NCBI GenBank assembly: GCA_003184365.1
Contig: NKYR01000006.1
Span: forward strand, 124,001 to 188,000
Direction: 5' to 3'
Length of the DNA stretch: 64,000 nucleotides
Source of the DNA: Evernia prunastri
Lineage: Eukaryota; Ascomycota; Lecanoromycetes; Lecanorales; Parmeliaceae
How positions within the stretch are numbered: the first letter of the stretch is position 1; each line of letters opens with the position of its first letter. This document shows, piece by piece, positions 1 through 11,956 of the stretch. The notes beneath the pieces were generated by a model. The model had not been told where the DNA came from. It saw nothing but the letters and a program-made list of their open reading frames with translations, and ran no database searches. The position numbers and the translations under genes were made by a program.

Positions 1-31
1 TATAAACGCAAAGCAAGTCTACATATGTCAT

Positions 32-1060
32 TCATCTCCTCAGCAGAGACATTGTCGTATTCGTGACCCCATCACCATCGCCACTCGGTTTGGTATTCTT
101 GATAGCGGGACTGCCATGCCTGTCGACACATATCAATACATGATCCCTCGAAACGAAAAGGGATACTCACGCAAAAAATGTGAATTTGATCGCAATAGCC
201 AACCCCGCATGCAGCACCACCACCGCAATGAGCAGAACCCTACTGATCTTCGCATCGGTGACACTGACCACCGGCCACAGATTTCTGACGAGAAAAACAA
301 CGCTCACCGCAAACCCTATTGCCGTGAAGACATAGTTCAATATCGAAATCGGACTCCAGCTGATTATGGCAACGGGTATCCATATCACATTCGCATACCC
401 ATATAACGCCCAGCATTCAACCAGTGTCGCTGATTCGGCTCCAAACCATCGCAGCAAGGCCCATAGTCCGACGGGAAGGAAGCCTGTGTAGCCGTAGATC
501 AAACCGGCTGCGCCGCTTAGCAGGGCGAAATTGTATTCAAAATGGATATCATGGTTCCGACTCAGGTATTGACTGATAGTAGCAGCGATGAAAAGTATAA
601 AGACAAGCGTCGTAGCGATCCAGAAGGGGCCGTAGAGGTCGGGGTTCCCATCTAGAATATCCAGGAATGGGGCACGCGGGTATAGCGACGCGGTGCACCG
701 GCGAAGAACTTCTGATGTATCGACATCGAAGAATTGGGCATAGAATGAGAGCGTCCAGAGGAACCGTTTAGATGGTGTGGGGTTTTGGGTAGTGCCAAAT
801 GGAGTGGATGTATCTGGGAGTATCTTGGAGCGCGGATTGGAAGGGTCATTGAAGTCTGGTAGGGAGAGATCAGAGATAGAATGTGTGGGAGAGTTACGCG
901 AGCATACTGGAAGAGTGAAATTCGAGGTCGTCTTGTTGGAGGTCTGTATGACCCAGGTCGCCCTAGGAGAGATTAGCATACATGGGTTGAAGTTCAGATT
1001 GAACGGTTGGCTTACCCCTTCGTCAACGTCTACGACGACATCATAGCCCCGATTAGCCAT
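32..1060 (-). CDS. Yip1-family Golgi membrane protein (YIPF1/YIPF2/Yip5-like)
   Basis: Seen: four exons on the minus strand, 1060-1016, 962-908, 855-171 and 119-32, giving about 290 residues. The start chosen is the ATG at 1060; the longer upstream frame has no support. The N-terminus has the acidic YDVVVDVDE stretch, then GDLGHTDLQ and, across intron 2, FHSSNFN. The middle carries FFDVDTSEVLRRC followed by about five hydrophobic segments, as in the Yip1 domain. Known: these proteins sit in Golgi/ER membranes, bind Rab GTPases and act in vesicle traffic. Odd: the last exon is joined by a strong GTGAGT donor at 170, and a better-looking C-terminal reading (EYDNVSAEEM) lies in another frame after a GGGG run, so the C-terminus is uncertain. 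The next gene is also on the minus strand. The family call is firm. Confidence 0.85.
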
Positions 1061-1298
1061 CTTACGATATACCAATCCTTTCTTCCTGTTGGCTGGTGCG
1101 TTGTCAACTGTGAGGTTCAACGTCGTTATTGGTAAAACGTGTCGCCAAGCCTCAAGCTCGGCTAAGTTTCTATTGTTGACCCAGGTCAAATCTAAGTTTC
1201 CTTCCGGTAACTAGACGAGCTAGAGTATCGAGAGAACTTGAGATTTTTTGAATCTTATCTAACGTACAGCAGCTTCTCAAAATTTGGCTCTCATGGCC

Positions 1299-2643
1299 TC
1301 AACGAAGCTTCCTAAAAGCTTCCAATGTCTTCCTGAGACCGAAACTAGGATTGCCCTCCAGTCCTGCCCTTCTACTGAGCCATATCGAAAAAATACCGAC
1401 CAGAAATGCCAATCCAATTCGACTTGCCGGACGTCTATACTTCCATATGGTAACCATTGCTCGTTTCTGCAGCTCTTGCCTCCGCAGCTGCAATGCCTGG
1501 TGTTCGAACAAGTCCTCGCCGTCCTCAAGGGTCTGGTTCCTAACAGATGTCCTTGTGGTCTTCAGGACACTGTAAACTGAAATCCTTGACCAGGCTCTTG
1601 AGGGTAGACTTTCAGGAGGATTCTCCTCAAATAGTGTCATGGTCTTGGAGATCAAGGCTTCCAAATTCAGAGGCTTAGGCAGCTTTGACAGGACCGAATG
1701 AAGCATTTCGGGTTCCTCCGCAGGGATCTCAAACAATTCATCGCGGCGGGAGAGTATGATAACGGCAAAGAAGTAGATAGAGACCACCGCTGGTTGTGCG
1801 ATAAGAAAGTCAAAGAGCCGAGCTATGTCACCATACTCCTGAATGTCATGAGCGTACAAAGTAAGTGTGGCCGCCAAGGCGAAAAATGGTTGCGTCTGTG
1901 ACAGATGGAGACAGAGCTTCGGATCTACGGCGTGAAGGATGGTCGGCAGTAGATTCAGATGTGCAATGGATGCCGAGAGCGAAGGCAGCATGAAATCACG
2001 AATACGTAGGAGCGAGATGTGAGCGACAGCTTTGGGTGCTTGATCGACACCGAGGACGAGAAGAAAGACCTGAACGATATCGTGGAACCCTTGAAAGTAC
2101 GAGAGCATCGGGTGCTCCCTCAAGACTTGGGTTATCACTGACGAAAGCTCGCGTTTCCTGCGATCCAGCTGCGTTTCGGATTCATCTAAATTTAACTTAG
2201 CGTCAAATCCACTACGATCTCAGCACGCTTACTTTTAGGGTAGTAGATGAAAGACCGGTTCACGTCAAGCTCGACTTGATCTTCATCTTTATGGCTTGGA
2301 AGATCCCTCCAGGAGCGAGCAGAGCCGGTGAGCTCGGAGTCCCCACTCCGGTAGCCAAGCAGAATAGGCCCTGAGTAGCGGTGAGTCTCGGGAAATAGGG
2401 GGATTTTGGGTGTGCCAAAGACTTACAGGCTATCTCCCGTACCTCGTCGTTGATCAAGCCACCGGTAGAAGTTGCTTGTCTGATGAGGAGATCTAGATCG
2501 CGGGGCTTTTCGCAAGTAGCTAGTATCCGATCGACCTTTTGTCCAGGATCCCTGTCCCGGGGTTCTTTGGAAGTACCAACCGCGGAAGTACTGCTGTCAG
2601 ATACTTCTGACGGCTCACGCTTGTTCTCATACTGCGTGTCCAT
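1299..2643 (-). CDS. TBC-domain Rab GTPase-activating protein, TBC1D20/Gyp8-like
   Basis: Seen: three exons, 2643-2427, 2370-2233 and 2185-1299, total 413 residues. Exon 1 carries KVDRILATCEKPRDLDLL. Exon 2 begins with the TBC signature WPILLG and contains LPSHKDEDQVELDVNRSF. Exon 3 carries YFQGFHDIVQVF, where Q and the following FHD match the glutamine-finger motif region of TBC domains. A single hydrophobic segment near the C-terminus (IGLAFLVGIFSIWL) would anchor it in a membrane. Known: TBC1D20-type proteins accelerate GTP hydrolysis by Rab1/Ypt1 at the ER-Golgi boundary, using an Arg and a Gln finger, and are tail-anchored. The length and tail anchor fit TBC1D20/Gyp8 better than cytosolic Gyps. 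No break is seen. Confidence 0.88.
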
Positions 2644-2786
2644 TGCACGTGTATGAGGATTGATTCGACATTGGGGCTCTACGAGCGGTGTCGGTGATCA
2701 TGACTTGCAGGAAGTGAAACGTACAGTCAAGGGGGCAAAGGTTGATATATGTTCAGAGCTTAGATAATAAAGTAATATGTAGAGTA

Positions 2787-3449
2787 CCTTAGCGGACTTT
2801 GCTGGGTAGAAATTACCGTATATATACCGTGCATATACGAAGTTTTTTTCAAAACGTATTAAAATAAGATTCTGCCTAAAGGCGATGAAGAATTTAATAC
2901 GTTTCTTTAAGATTACGGTTAAAACTTTATATACGTATATCTTAAATAACGATAACTATCAAGATACCGTAGTAATACCGTTCTTCAAAGCATACCGTTC
3001 TTGACTATCGGAAGCCTTTATCCGACGGATCGTCTAGAATCCATGGTACCAACATCAGCCCACTCCACCCACCCCACCCACTCCATATACTTCTGAAGGT
3101 CACCCCCGCGAGAAAATTGGCTAAATCGTCCATTTTTGCACTTAATTCTTTAAGAGCGTTGATTCTTCTCAGCGTAGAGACCTCCCGAGTATCTGACTTG
3201 GCAGGCTTGGCAGTACTTTAATGGTTTCAAATATGAAACGGTAAGATAATTATTTCGGTTCTTTTTATGAGTACGTATATTTTTATTAACTAATTTATTA
3301 CCGTTGATATTTTGATACTGTAGATTTTAAAAAACGTTTTATCAAAATAATCGTTATATAGTCTTGACACTCTGAAACCGTACTGAAACCATTACATAAA
3401 AAGTAACCGCCTTTACACCGTTTCTTGGACCCATAGCCTTCCGCTAAGG
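2787..3449. mobile_element. MITE-like element, copy 1 (non-autonomous, TA-flanked)
   Basis: Seen: 663 bp with a 10 bp perfect terminal inverted repeat, CCTTAGCGGA at the left and TCCGCTAAGG at the right, flanked on both sides by TA. AT-rich inside, with no credible transposase. A second copy lies at 54307-54987 in the same orientation and is nearly collinear. Known: TA target duplication and short inverted ends are typical of Tc1/mariner-type DNA transposons and their MITEs. Inference: a non-autonomous element moved by a transposase encoded elsewhere. Compared with copy 2 it lacks 18 bp in a CCCAC-rich tract. Confidence 0.72.
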
Positions 3450-3730
3450 TATTTAGCACCGTTGCGCTAGGCGGATGATCGGACTTAAGGTACCGAGATT
3501 ACGAGTACGCGTTATTTTCAAAGTACTTAAAGTAAAGTAAAATAAAGTAAGGTACGGCAAGGCGGAGGGTACCGACAGACCTCTAAGCGCCAGCCTTTTC
3601 TTCCTGCCTTGCCTGCCAGCCTCGAGCTCAGCAGTAACAGTCTAACAGACAGTACAATGACCTTTACATATTCTACATTAAGGTATACCAAGGCGACCTG
3701 CATACGAGCAGAACAATAGTTGTGGATTCC

Positions 3731-3806
3731 ATCATCATCATCATTATCATTATCATCATTATCATTATCATCATTATCATTATCATCATTATCATTATCA
3801 TTATCA
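3731..3806. repeat. ATC/ATT trinucleotide microsatellite
   Basis: About 76 bp of alternating ATC and ATT triplets, arranged as a loose higher-order repeat. It creates Met/Ile, Asp/Asn or Ser/Leu runs in spurious open frames on both strands. Confidence 0.9.
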
Positions 3807-4330
3807 CAATCGGTCCCTTTTCTTGCTGGATATCTTCCACTGAAATGGTTACTTCGCTCAATTTCCCAAAGGAAGGTCGCCGACCCAAAAGCTGAGAGAT
3901 AGTTCGCTGCAAACCCCACAACTAGGTCGCCCTCGATTCTCAGTGGCATAGTCGTATCCACTCAGCCGGAACCTTTAGTTTCTTCTCTTTTGGGATGCGT
4001 GAATATTGCTGGCGTCACACCCATTCACGCTCGCTACATCGAGACAGCTCTTCCTCTCTCTCTCTCTTTTCCGCATGAGGGGGTCTCAGACCTTCTGAAA
4101 AGTTCTCCTAGGCCCTGCAGACTGGCCAAGACACATATCAAAGGTATTGGTTCCCTTGTCCGTGTTCTTAAGACGCCATTGCTCCCTCGCGTTGCCCTAT
4201 ATTCCTGGCAACTAGTCATTGTTTCTTTTGGCTCAAAAGGACTGCAAAACTACCATAGCCTCTCTTACAATTTCTCAAAAAGCCTATGAACATTGTTACA
4301 AAAGTGGATCGTGGTTGAACCTCTCTCAAA

Positions 4331-7300
4331 ATGTCGGTTCAAACAACTGTCCTTGAAAATGGGAGATGGGTTACCAGAAGTGTGGACCCTTACCGCGTAA
4401 GGGCCCAAAACACGGAAACTCCTCGCAAAGAACAGAGTCAGCCGTCAATAAGCCTTCCAAAGACACCATCCTTAGGGATCCTTACAAAGACTTCGATCAG
4501 AAGTTCCGTCATTAACCGGATCATCCCTGCGAGGATAAGGCACAAAACGAAGAATGATGTGCTTTTCATATCCGCAAATTCAGTCACAATCAAAGAAGCC
4601 AAAGGGAACTATACTTTGGAAGAAATAGTCACCAAGAGTGACTTTGACTCTCCAATCAAGTCCGCTAGAATTATCGGGGAGCGAAGAAAGCCGACAAAAC
4701 ACGACTACAGCTTCGAGAAGCTCGAGCAAGAAGACCGGAATGAAGATATCCTCAAGAATGAAGATAACGATTTCGTCGATGAAGGAGATTTTCCGGATCA
4801 TGCCACCGCATACCAACGAGAGCTTCCCCCTCACATCCTCGTTCTATCTTTGGAGTCGAACAGGCTTGTTTTTTTGTGTGCAGTTAGTGGAAGGTCGGAG
4901 CAACTCGAACTTTTCTGGGGTCAGAAGGCGTTGCCAGCTCCGACCTCGCCTTTGCAAGGCCTTGGCGAGCTTATTGCTGTCGATCCGAAGTGCGTTATGA
5001 GCCAAATACGTTGGATAGGATAATGACGGACGTTTCTAGATCCCGAGCAATGGCTGTTGCTGCTCATGAAGGGAGAGCTTATGTGTACGCGTTGAGATCG
5101 ATGGACGAGATGAGAGTAGACTTTAAGGAGAACTCTCGGCTTAAGCCGATTAGAGGAGTGAGTACTTGGTCAATTTAGCTTGTCCACATTTCTTGGCTAA
5201 TGCTTGTCTCAACCCAGGAGAAGCTCATCTTGCTGGATGGAACAATCGTGAAGATGGAATTCCTCCATCCGCCGGAGGGCGAGTCAAATCGAATTATCCT
5301 GCTGTTTGTTGTCGCCAAGAATAACCAGAGTGGACTGATTTGGTACGATTGGAATGCTGACATACCTGTGCACCAATCTCACTTGAGGCCGAACAAGATG
5401 CTTTTGCATCCGGATGAAGAGTTGCCCTCACTTCTTATACCTCTGATGAAAAACACTGCATTCATCTTGGTGTGTGAGAAACGTATGGTCTTGATCAAGG
5501 ATATCTTGACGGGTAGTTGTCATCGGTTCTTTCATCGCCTCGCCGCTGAGCAAGAGCCTCAAGAACCTGGAAGTTCGATGAGGCGGCCAGTTTGGGTTCA
5601 ATGGGCAAGACCGTTCAGATCTAAGATACTGAGGCCTAACGAAGAGAATCTACTGTTGTGCCGAGAGGACGGGATTGTGCAATATATGGTGATTGATCAC
5701 AGTATCAAACAGATGATCGACAGTACCCACAACATTGGCAGGCTCGGGGTCAACATCAATACATCATTTGCGACTGTGGATCTTGGTCTTTATACCGAGG
5801 ATTTGCTGGTCGCAGGAGGCGACGAGAGTAATGGAGGTCTCTGGTTTTTTCCCCCTCGCCAGAAAGATCCCGTTCAGCGAGACATTATACCAAATTGGAC
5901 ACCGATCAATGATTTTGCTGTTGCGAATGTTCCGATCGACCGGCAGAATGCGGGGATTGCAGCTGCAGCAAACAATGCGTTAAGAGGACAACAACGGCTA
6001 TTCGCATGCTCCGGCAGAGGAAAGCACGGCGCGATCTCAGAGATGCGCTACGGAGTGGAGGCAAGGAAGAAAATGGGCACAGTGGGTCTCGGTGACGAAT
6101 TGAAGAACGGTGTATTAGGAATTTGGGCTTTGCATGGCTTCTATGGCAACATGGGCAAAGACGTCACATACATCATTCTGTCTCACGCACAGCGAACCTA
6201 TCTTCTGCGATTGACCCTGGAGAAGGATCCAGAACTCGTTAGCGACGATGTAGGCCTGGACTCTAACGCTAGGACGATCGCTGCAGGTTGCACCACCCGA
6301 GGCCTCACCATTCAAATTACAGAGACCTCTATTAGGGCCACATCGCTGCCTTTGCCAAACGACAAAAAAATTAAAGAAGAGGACTCTGAGGACAGGAAAC
6401 CGGATCAGAGTAGGTTTGACGCTGAAGGATCTCAGCAAAGATACGCGTACCCATTTAGAGACTCACGGGTTCTGGCGGCGTGTATACACACGGTTACAGA
6501 CAACATCATTGCTGTTTTAGCTACCCAACGGGACGGGCGGTTTTATCTAGAATTTGGAAATTTCACGACCGCATATCAGCCTTTGGATCAACGAATATCG
6601 CTTCAAGCACAGCCATCCTGCCTCTCGGTGCTTGAAATCGAAGGCGAAGTACTCGTACTTGTTGGTACTCTTGCTGGGAAGCTGGAAGTCTACCTGCCGG
6701 GCGACATTGCCTCCGGGCACCTGACCCCTGCTAAGACCATTCACCACACTTTTGCCGGTCCTTTTGGCATTTGTGATAGTATCGCCACCATTGCAAGAGC
6801 CACAAACGAGAGAGTGCAGCCGCTCCTTGTCTGTGGCCTTCGTGATGGCACCGTAGAGAACTTGAACCTGAGCAAAAGAGGAGACCTGTGTGAGTTTACG
6901 AATTCTTTAGGGTTGGACCAAAGATGTACATATGCTGACATTATCAAATAGACGATCTAAGTCTTTGCGAAAAGTTGGCTTTCGGCCATACTTCCGTGAC
7001 CGTTCTCAGGGATGTAATAGCGAATAGGGTCATCGTTCACTGCGAGAACGCTTTCTGCACCCTACAATATCCCCAAACAGACGATAAAGCACCCGCGACA
7101 GTATTCAGCGTGTGGATAACGGACCCAAATGAACTGTCACTTCAGCAAGGTAGAATTTCTGCGATCAGTCAAGTTGTGGATTCATGGTTGCCGCGAGGGA
7201 GCCCTGGTTTCACCGCTGAATCATTCGTCTGCATAGATGGAGATTCACTTCATACGATCTCTCTCGATTCACAGCCAAAGACAGTCCCCCGCCGTCTAGA

Positions 7301-8693
7301 GCTTGGTGGGAGCCCTGTTAGAGTGTTATATTCAACGCATTCGGATATGCTTCTCGTTCTCCATAACAAGTTCGAAATCCTTCGAGCTGCTAGACGAACC
7401 GATGGGCAACCTAACGTCAAAGGCAAGCGTGCTCTACGTGCTATGATATCCTTTCTGGACCCGGACGTTGACCCAGTCATTCGACCCGATCCCGATGCAA
7501 TGGTCATCGATGATGAGGAAAAGTCCACAAGGACTCAAGCCATAACAATATCAGAATGCAAACCAGGCGAGAGGTTCCTTGGTATAACTGAGTGGTTTCC
7601 TAAAGTTTACGGCAAACCCCACCATATGTTGGTCATTAACCCCTCGCTGACGCGGGCAGACAAGCCAATCGGGCGTTTACTTCTTTTTGCAATCCCCAAG
7701 GTAACGAGCGATCAGCCTCCAACAATTATCATGAAGAAAACGATTGATCTGAATGAACCCGTGTACTCTGTGGCTGTGTACTCGGATCACTCGCTCGTCT
7801 ACTGCTGCGGAACTGATCTCTGCATGCAGTCCCTTGGGGAAGCAGAGCCACCTCGGATCAGTCTACGGCCTCCTGTCAAAATTGCAATGCGGTCACCAGG
7901 GAGGCATATAACCGTGAAAGAGCCATACATCTACGTCTCCAGCAGTCGTGAGTCATTGTCAGTATACCGCTATGATGCCACTCAGCTCGTCTACCAATTC
8001 GGGGATCAGTCCGCTCGACAGGGTTTACATCACCTTCACTTACCCTCCCAATCACTTGTCCTAGCTTCGGATATGTCAGGTACAGTTGTGGGTCTATGGC
8101 AACCTTCCGAGCGAAGGATCGATAATGCTATGACTACAGTGTTCGAAGCCGTTTTACCAGGGTCGATTACCCGTCTCAGACAGATATCTCGCCCTATCTG
8201 GTCTCACGTCGATGTTGAGTTGCACGAAAGCAACAAACATCAGGATTTCGACCCCTTGACAAGGTTCGGGGACGAGATCATACTCGGCTCCTCCCCAGAC
8301 GGTACTTTGACTCAACTGTCCATCCTTTCCAGCACTGAATGGCGCCTCCTCCGCTTCATTCAAAACATGGCTGAGCGACACACTCTTATTTGCCCATTCC
8401 ATCCGGGAAACCCCCATAGAAGGCACATCGAGCCTTCAAGCGCCCGACCGCATCACATGCATGTTAACGGGGACATACTCGAGCGGTTGGTCGATCGAGG
8501 GGGGAAAAGGCTATTGAACGACATGCTAGATGTGGAACCGGACCAAGAAACCCACACCGACTTTGGGTCGAAGGAAGAGAGAAGGGCGAGGTTTGAGGAG
8601 TTGGCGAAGGATGTACTGAAGGATAGGGAGAGTGGCGAGCTCTTGGGAAGGGTGATATTGTGGCTTAGGCACCAGTTGCGGCATGCATTTTGA
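4331..8693 (+). CDS. Large DDB1/CPSF160-like beta-propeller protein with MMS1_N-type domain
   Basis: Seen: four exons, 4331-4989, 5040-5157, 5218-6889 and 6952-8693, joined by introns of 50, 60 and 62 nt with GTGCGT or GTGAGT donors; total 1,396 residues. The first ~150 residues are polar and probably disordered. After that come repeated beta-strand patterns such as LIAVDPKSRAMAVAAHEG and LLLCREDGIVQYMV, and LHVNGDIL-like MHVNGDILERL near the end. Known: the family (MMS1 N-terminal plus CPSF_A-like regions) includes DDB1, Rik1/Mms1 and CPSF160, scaffold proteins built of several beta-propellers in cullin ligases or RNA processing. Which of these roles this paralogue has cannot be read here; it looks like the divergent filamentous-fungal branch rather than DDB1 itself. 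It ends 287 bp before the 3' end of the ubiquitin-L40 gene, which runs towards it. Confidence 0.8.
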
Positions 8694-8980
8694 ATGTTAT
8701 TATGATGATGAATGATCGGAAGTTTGGGGATAACGAACAATGAGCTACGGATTGGATGGCAGGGAACCTTGAGTTGTGACGGACGGGTGGCTTCTGCATT
8801 TCCAATTGTGCAAGTTAGGGTGCGTGATGGTACACATTCAACAGGCCGGATTGAACAAAGAGTCTATGGAGATTTCGATTTCGATATGAATGAGCTTTGT
8901 ATTTGCCTATGCTATCTCTCTCATCTTTCTGACACTCCCATCTCCACCTCCCAGCTCAAACCACAGCCACAGCGAGTTCT

Positions 8981-9892
8981 CTACTTGAGCTTCTTCTTTG
9001 GCCGGAGCTGGTTTGTGTGGCCACACTTCTTCTTCCGACAGTTCGTTGCTCGTGGCGGGAGACGGGCGTAGCCTGGGATTCCCATTAGTTAGCAGTCTTC
9101 CCCGCTTTGACGTTGCGGACGGGGGAAGAATGTGGATTGGAATAGTGAGAGTAGAGGGCGTACATTTCCGGCAGATCATCTTACTAGATTATGATTTCAG
9201 AGTCAGTCTTGGCTTGTTTGAGGAGAAAGGGGGGGGGGAAAAGCAAGCCTTGGAAACACGTCTTGGGCGCGAAAAATGCCCCGACATGTCTCAAGGCTCC
9301 ACTTTTCAATACGTACTCGCAGTTGTACTTTGAGGCCAAAGCCTTGAGGGAAGGCTCGATGATCCCGCCGCGGAGGCGGAGGACGAGGTGGAGAGTCGAT
9401 TCCTAGTCACACAGCACCACATCAGCAATCATCTTTCCCTCCCCCACCAAAATGGCCTGCACAGTTCCAACAGCGCCTCCAGGTTCCACGCCCTAGCTCG
9501 CTAACTTTTTTTCATCGCCCACGACGACGAGTTCCAATTGATTTCCTTACCTTTTGAATGTTGTAGTCCGACAGCGTGCGCCCGTCCTCGAGCTGCTTCC
9601 CAGCGAAGATCAAACGCTGCTGGTCCGGCGGGATGCCCTCCTTGTCCTGGATCTTGGCTTTCACATTGTCGATCGTGTCGGATGATTCGACCTCGAGGGT
9701 GATGGTTTTGCCCGTGAGGGTCTTGACGAAGCTTGAGGGATGGTCAGCTCTCTCTCTCTCTCTCTCTCTGTGGGTACGGACGGACGGTATTGGGGGTGAG
9801 GGGTGGAGGGAGCTTACATCTGCACTGCGGTTGAGGGCAGGAGTCAGTACTTGGTGTCTGAGTTGGCATGGTGATGTGGAAGATGGCTTACT
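8981..9892 (-). CDS. RPL40: Ubiquitin-60S ribosomal protein L40 fusion (with a 7-nt microexon)
   Basis: Seen: the protein is 128 residues, the exact size of the family. Ubiquitin ends LVLRLRGG and is followed directly by L40, starting IIEPSLKALASKYNCD and keeping the four-Cys zinc ribbon (MICRKC, CRKKKCGH). Coding exons: the A at 9892, then 9824-9818, 9731-9551, 9402-9317, 9183-9164 and 9072-8981. The start codon is split: exon 1 gives A, a 7-nt exon gives TGCAGAT, and the next exon continues C TTC GTC (MQIFV). Known: the precursor is cleaved after Gly-76 to give ubiquitin and L40 of the large ribosomal subunit. A CT microsatellite lies in the intron after the microexon. The identity is certain; the split ATG rests on splice-site reading. 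Confidence 0.95.
9748..9769. repeat. CT microsatellite inside an intron of the ubiquitin-L40 gene
   Basis: About 11 CT units on the + strand within intron 9817-9732 of the ubiquitin-L40 gene. Read on the gene's own strand it is a purine (GA) tract, so it does not serve as a polypyrimidine tract for that intron. Confidence 0.85.
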
Positions 9893-10298
9893 GATTGCGG
9901 TGTTCTCGGTGGACGTGTCTAGGGTGTAGTGTTTTGAGGTTGATGACTTGGAGATTTTGTGTTGTTCGTGGGGCGAAGTTGCGGCTCTGTCAGCCGAGGC
10001 TTGGCGCTCTTTTTATTCGGGCACGACGTCCTCGTTTTAAAGTGAATTCCATATTGATTTCGGATTGGTGGAGACGGAGGAAGGTATGCTCGTATGGTAT
10101 TCAAGTTCACTCTTTTTACTTCTACTTACGGATGGACTCTTATCAGACGAAGGCTCTGGAAGGAACAAAAAAGCAATATGGAAACCCGCAGCAGCATGTT
10201 TGATCACTGATAATAGATCAAGTGGAGATTCGGACATGTTCTCCACATTGTGGTTCGCACACCGTATTGGGGCGTTTTGTAAAGCTACCAGGAGAATA
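9893..10298. other. Upstream region of the ubiquitin-L40 gene
   Basis: No gene seen. This is the promoter and 5' leader of the ubiquitin-L40 gene and the 3' flank of the alpha/beta hydrolase that ends at 10299. No clear TATA box or repeat stands out. Confidence 0.5.
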
Positions 10299-11797
10299 TC
10301 ATTGAATCTTTCTGATCCACTTCTCCAGCATCTCGATGATCTCCAAATTGTTCTTCTCAAGAAACTGTAAGTGTCCATTCCCGTGGATCCCCTCGTCCGC
10401 GAGCTTCAAATGCTGCACGTCCACCCCTGCCTGCCTGAGGAACCGCAAAGTGAACTCGTCGTAAGAAGCATGGGAGCTCGCTTCGCCCGTCTCTAACAGC
10501 ACCGGTATCCTGGAGAGATTTTTGAGTTTGCGCGCAGGCTCCTGTTGCAGGATACACGTTCTGCCATTGATGGGAGGTTCCTCGCGTGTTTGCAATGGTG
10601 CCTTGCCGTCGATCGTTGAAGCGGCAGGTGGATCATAGCTCATTGGAATATCCGTAATGCCGTAGAGCTTGACCGAGGCGTCTTTGACAATAGTACTCTG
10701 AAATGGTGGTCCGCTTGGTTCAATAGCGACAATGGCTTTGACAAGCTCAGGTCGAGCGTCAGCCCACAGCCAGCCATGGGTGCCACCCTGAGAATGGGTG
10801 ACTAAGACAACAGGTCCTATGCGGTCCAACAGGCTAGCTCCAGCGGTCTGCATATGGGTTTGCTCCGCGCCATAGTCCTTCAGGGAGGGCACGGTACTGG
10901 CGTAGTAAGCACCGAATACAGGGTCGCCCACACAACCTGAACCGGGCCATTGCGTGTGAAGGGCAGCCTCCGGCCAAAGCTGGAAGTCACGGCACGCAGT
11001 CCAGCGTCTTTCGGCCAGTTCGGCAGTGTAGGTGATGGTCGGGCCATTAGAAGGGTCGTAAGAAGAGCGGGCGCGCGATACTTGGTCGAGGAGGTAGACA
11101 ATGTAGCCTTGGTCGAGAAGCCAAGATGCCCAGCCTTTGCGGCCATCTGGGGTGCTGAGGAAGTTCTGCGCATGGACATTGTCAGGGGAAATTACAACAG
11201 GAGAAGCCAACGATTTAGTGTGGTGAGTGTGAAGCATTCTAACACAAAAGCAAACCACAGCATGCGGCGAGATGCCATCGCTAGGAGTCAAGTTGAGAAT
11301 GCCAAAGAAGGTCTGCTGGCTTGCACTGAATCCTCCGATCTTCTCGTCGATTTTTGGGAGGCTTCCTCGCGAAGGGCACATCCTCTCTTTTCCAGGGGGC
11401 AAAGCCCATGTTCAAAGCGCTTTCATTGCCCGAGTAGTGTATTCAATAATCAAAGCAAGCAGTCATCCCTTCTCCCAAACAAAAAAGAGCATAATTGGAA
11501 CGCGTTCAAGGCACGAACAATGTACGAAGCCACCGAAGCACACAAAGCATTATTTAAGCTCACCGATCCTGTCTGACCAGCTCCCTGAATAAACACAATT
11601 GGCCATGGGTGCTTAACGCCATCGGCCGGAGTAAGCTGCTCCACGTACATCTGGCCTGCAAATATACGCTGACCGTCGCCACGCCCGGCACCCACGTACT
11701 CACCTCCGACGTAGAAATAGGAGCGGTTGTGCAGCGATTCTGCCGTGGCTGGGACGGATGCAGAGCGTGAGACATGCGGGCCTGGAGGTGTGGGCAT
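10299..11797 (-). CDS. Alpha/beta hydrolase, probable esterase/lipase-like
   Basis: Seen: two exons, about 11797-11564 and 11165-10299, about 366 residues. Exon 1 ends PIVFIQGAGQTGS and exon 2 begins NFLSTPDGRKGWASWLLDQGY, a continuous alpha/beta-hydrolase start. The nucleophile elbow is THSQGG (Ser near residue 203), and a late His is in GIHGNGH; an acidic partner lies between. Known: serine hydrolases of this fold cleave esters and related bonds; the substrate is not predictable. Odd: the intron between the exons is 398 nt (11563-11166), far longer than others here, though GTGAGC donor and GCGCAG acceptor are good. The start is uncertain: the frame stays open to 11956, and a leader exon with a signal peptide could lie upstream. 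No link to the neighbours is evident. Confidence 0.72.
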
Positions 11798-11956
11798 TAT
11801 TGGGTACAATACTGGGCACCAATACTGGGCACCAATCAAGGCAATAGGTGGCGTAAGCTGGATGCCTTGCCAGTCGCAAAAGGCGGGTAAAAACAATGAA
11901 TGCTCACATGTACTCCCGCGACACCGAAGACGAGAACTCGTACAACGTGTTTTCAT

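Larger units (their letters stand above)
2644..4330. other. Intergenic stretch with MITE copy 1 and a microsatellite
   Basis: No gene is supported here. It holds the TA-flanked inverted-repeat element at 2787-3449, an ATC/ATT microsatellite at 3731-3806, and the upstream region of the DDB1-like gene that starts at 4331. The open frames in it are short or come from the microsatellite. Confidence 0.6.

Noticed and set aside
3527..3961. Minus-strand frame of 144 codons with Asp/Asn run
   Set aside because: The run is the ATC/ATT microsatellite read on the other strand; nothing else supports a gene.
10950..11576. Plus-strand frame of 208 codons
   Set aside because: It overlaps the hydrolase exon and its long intron on the other strand and has no family signal; a shadow frame.
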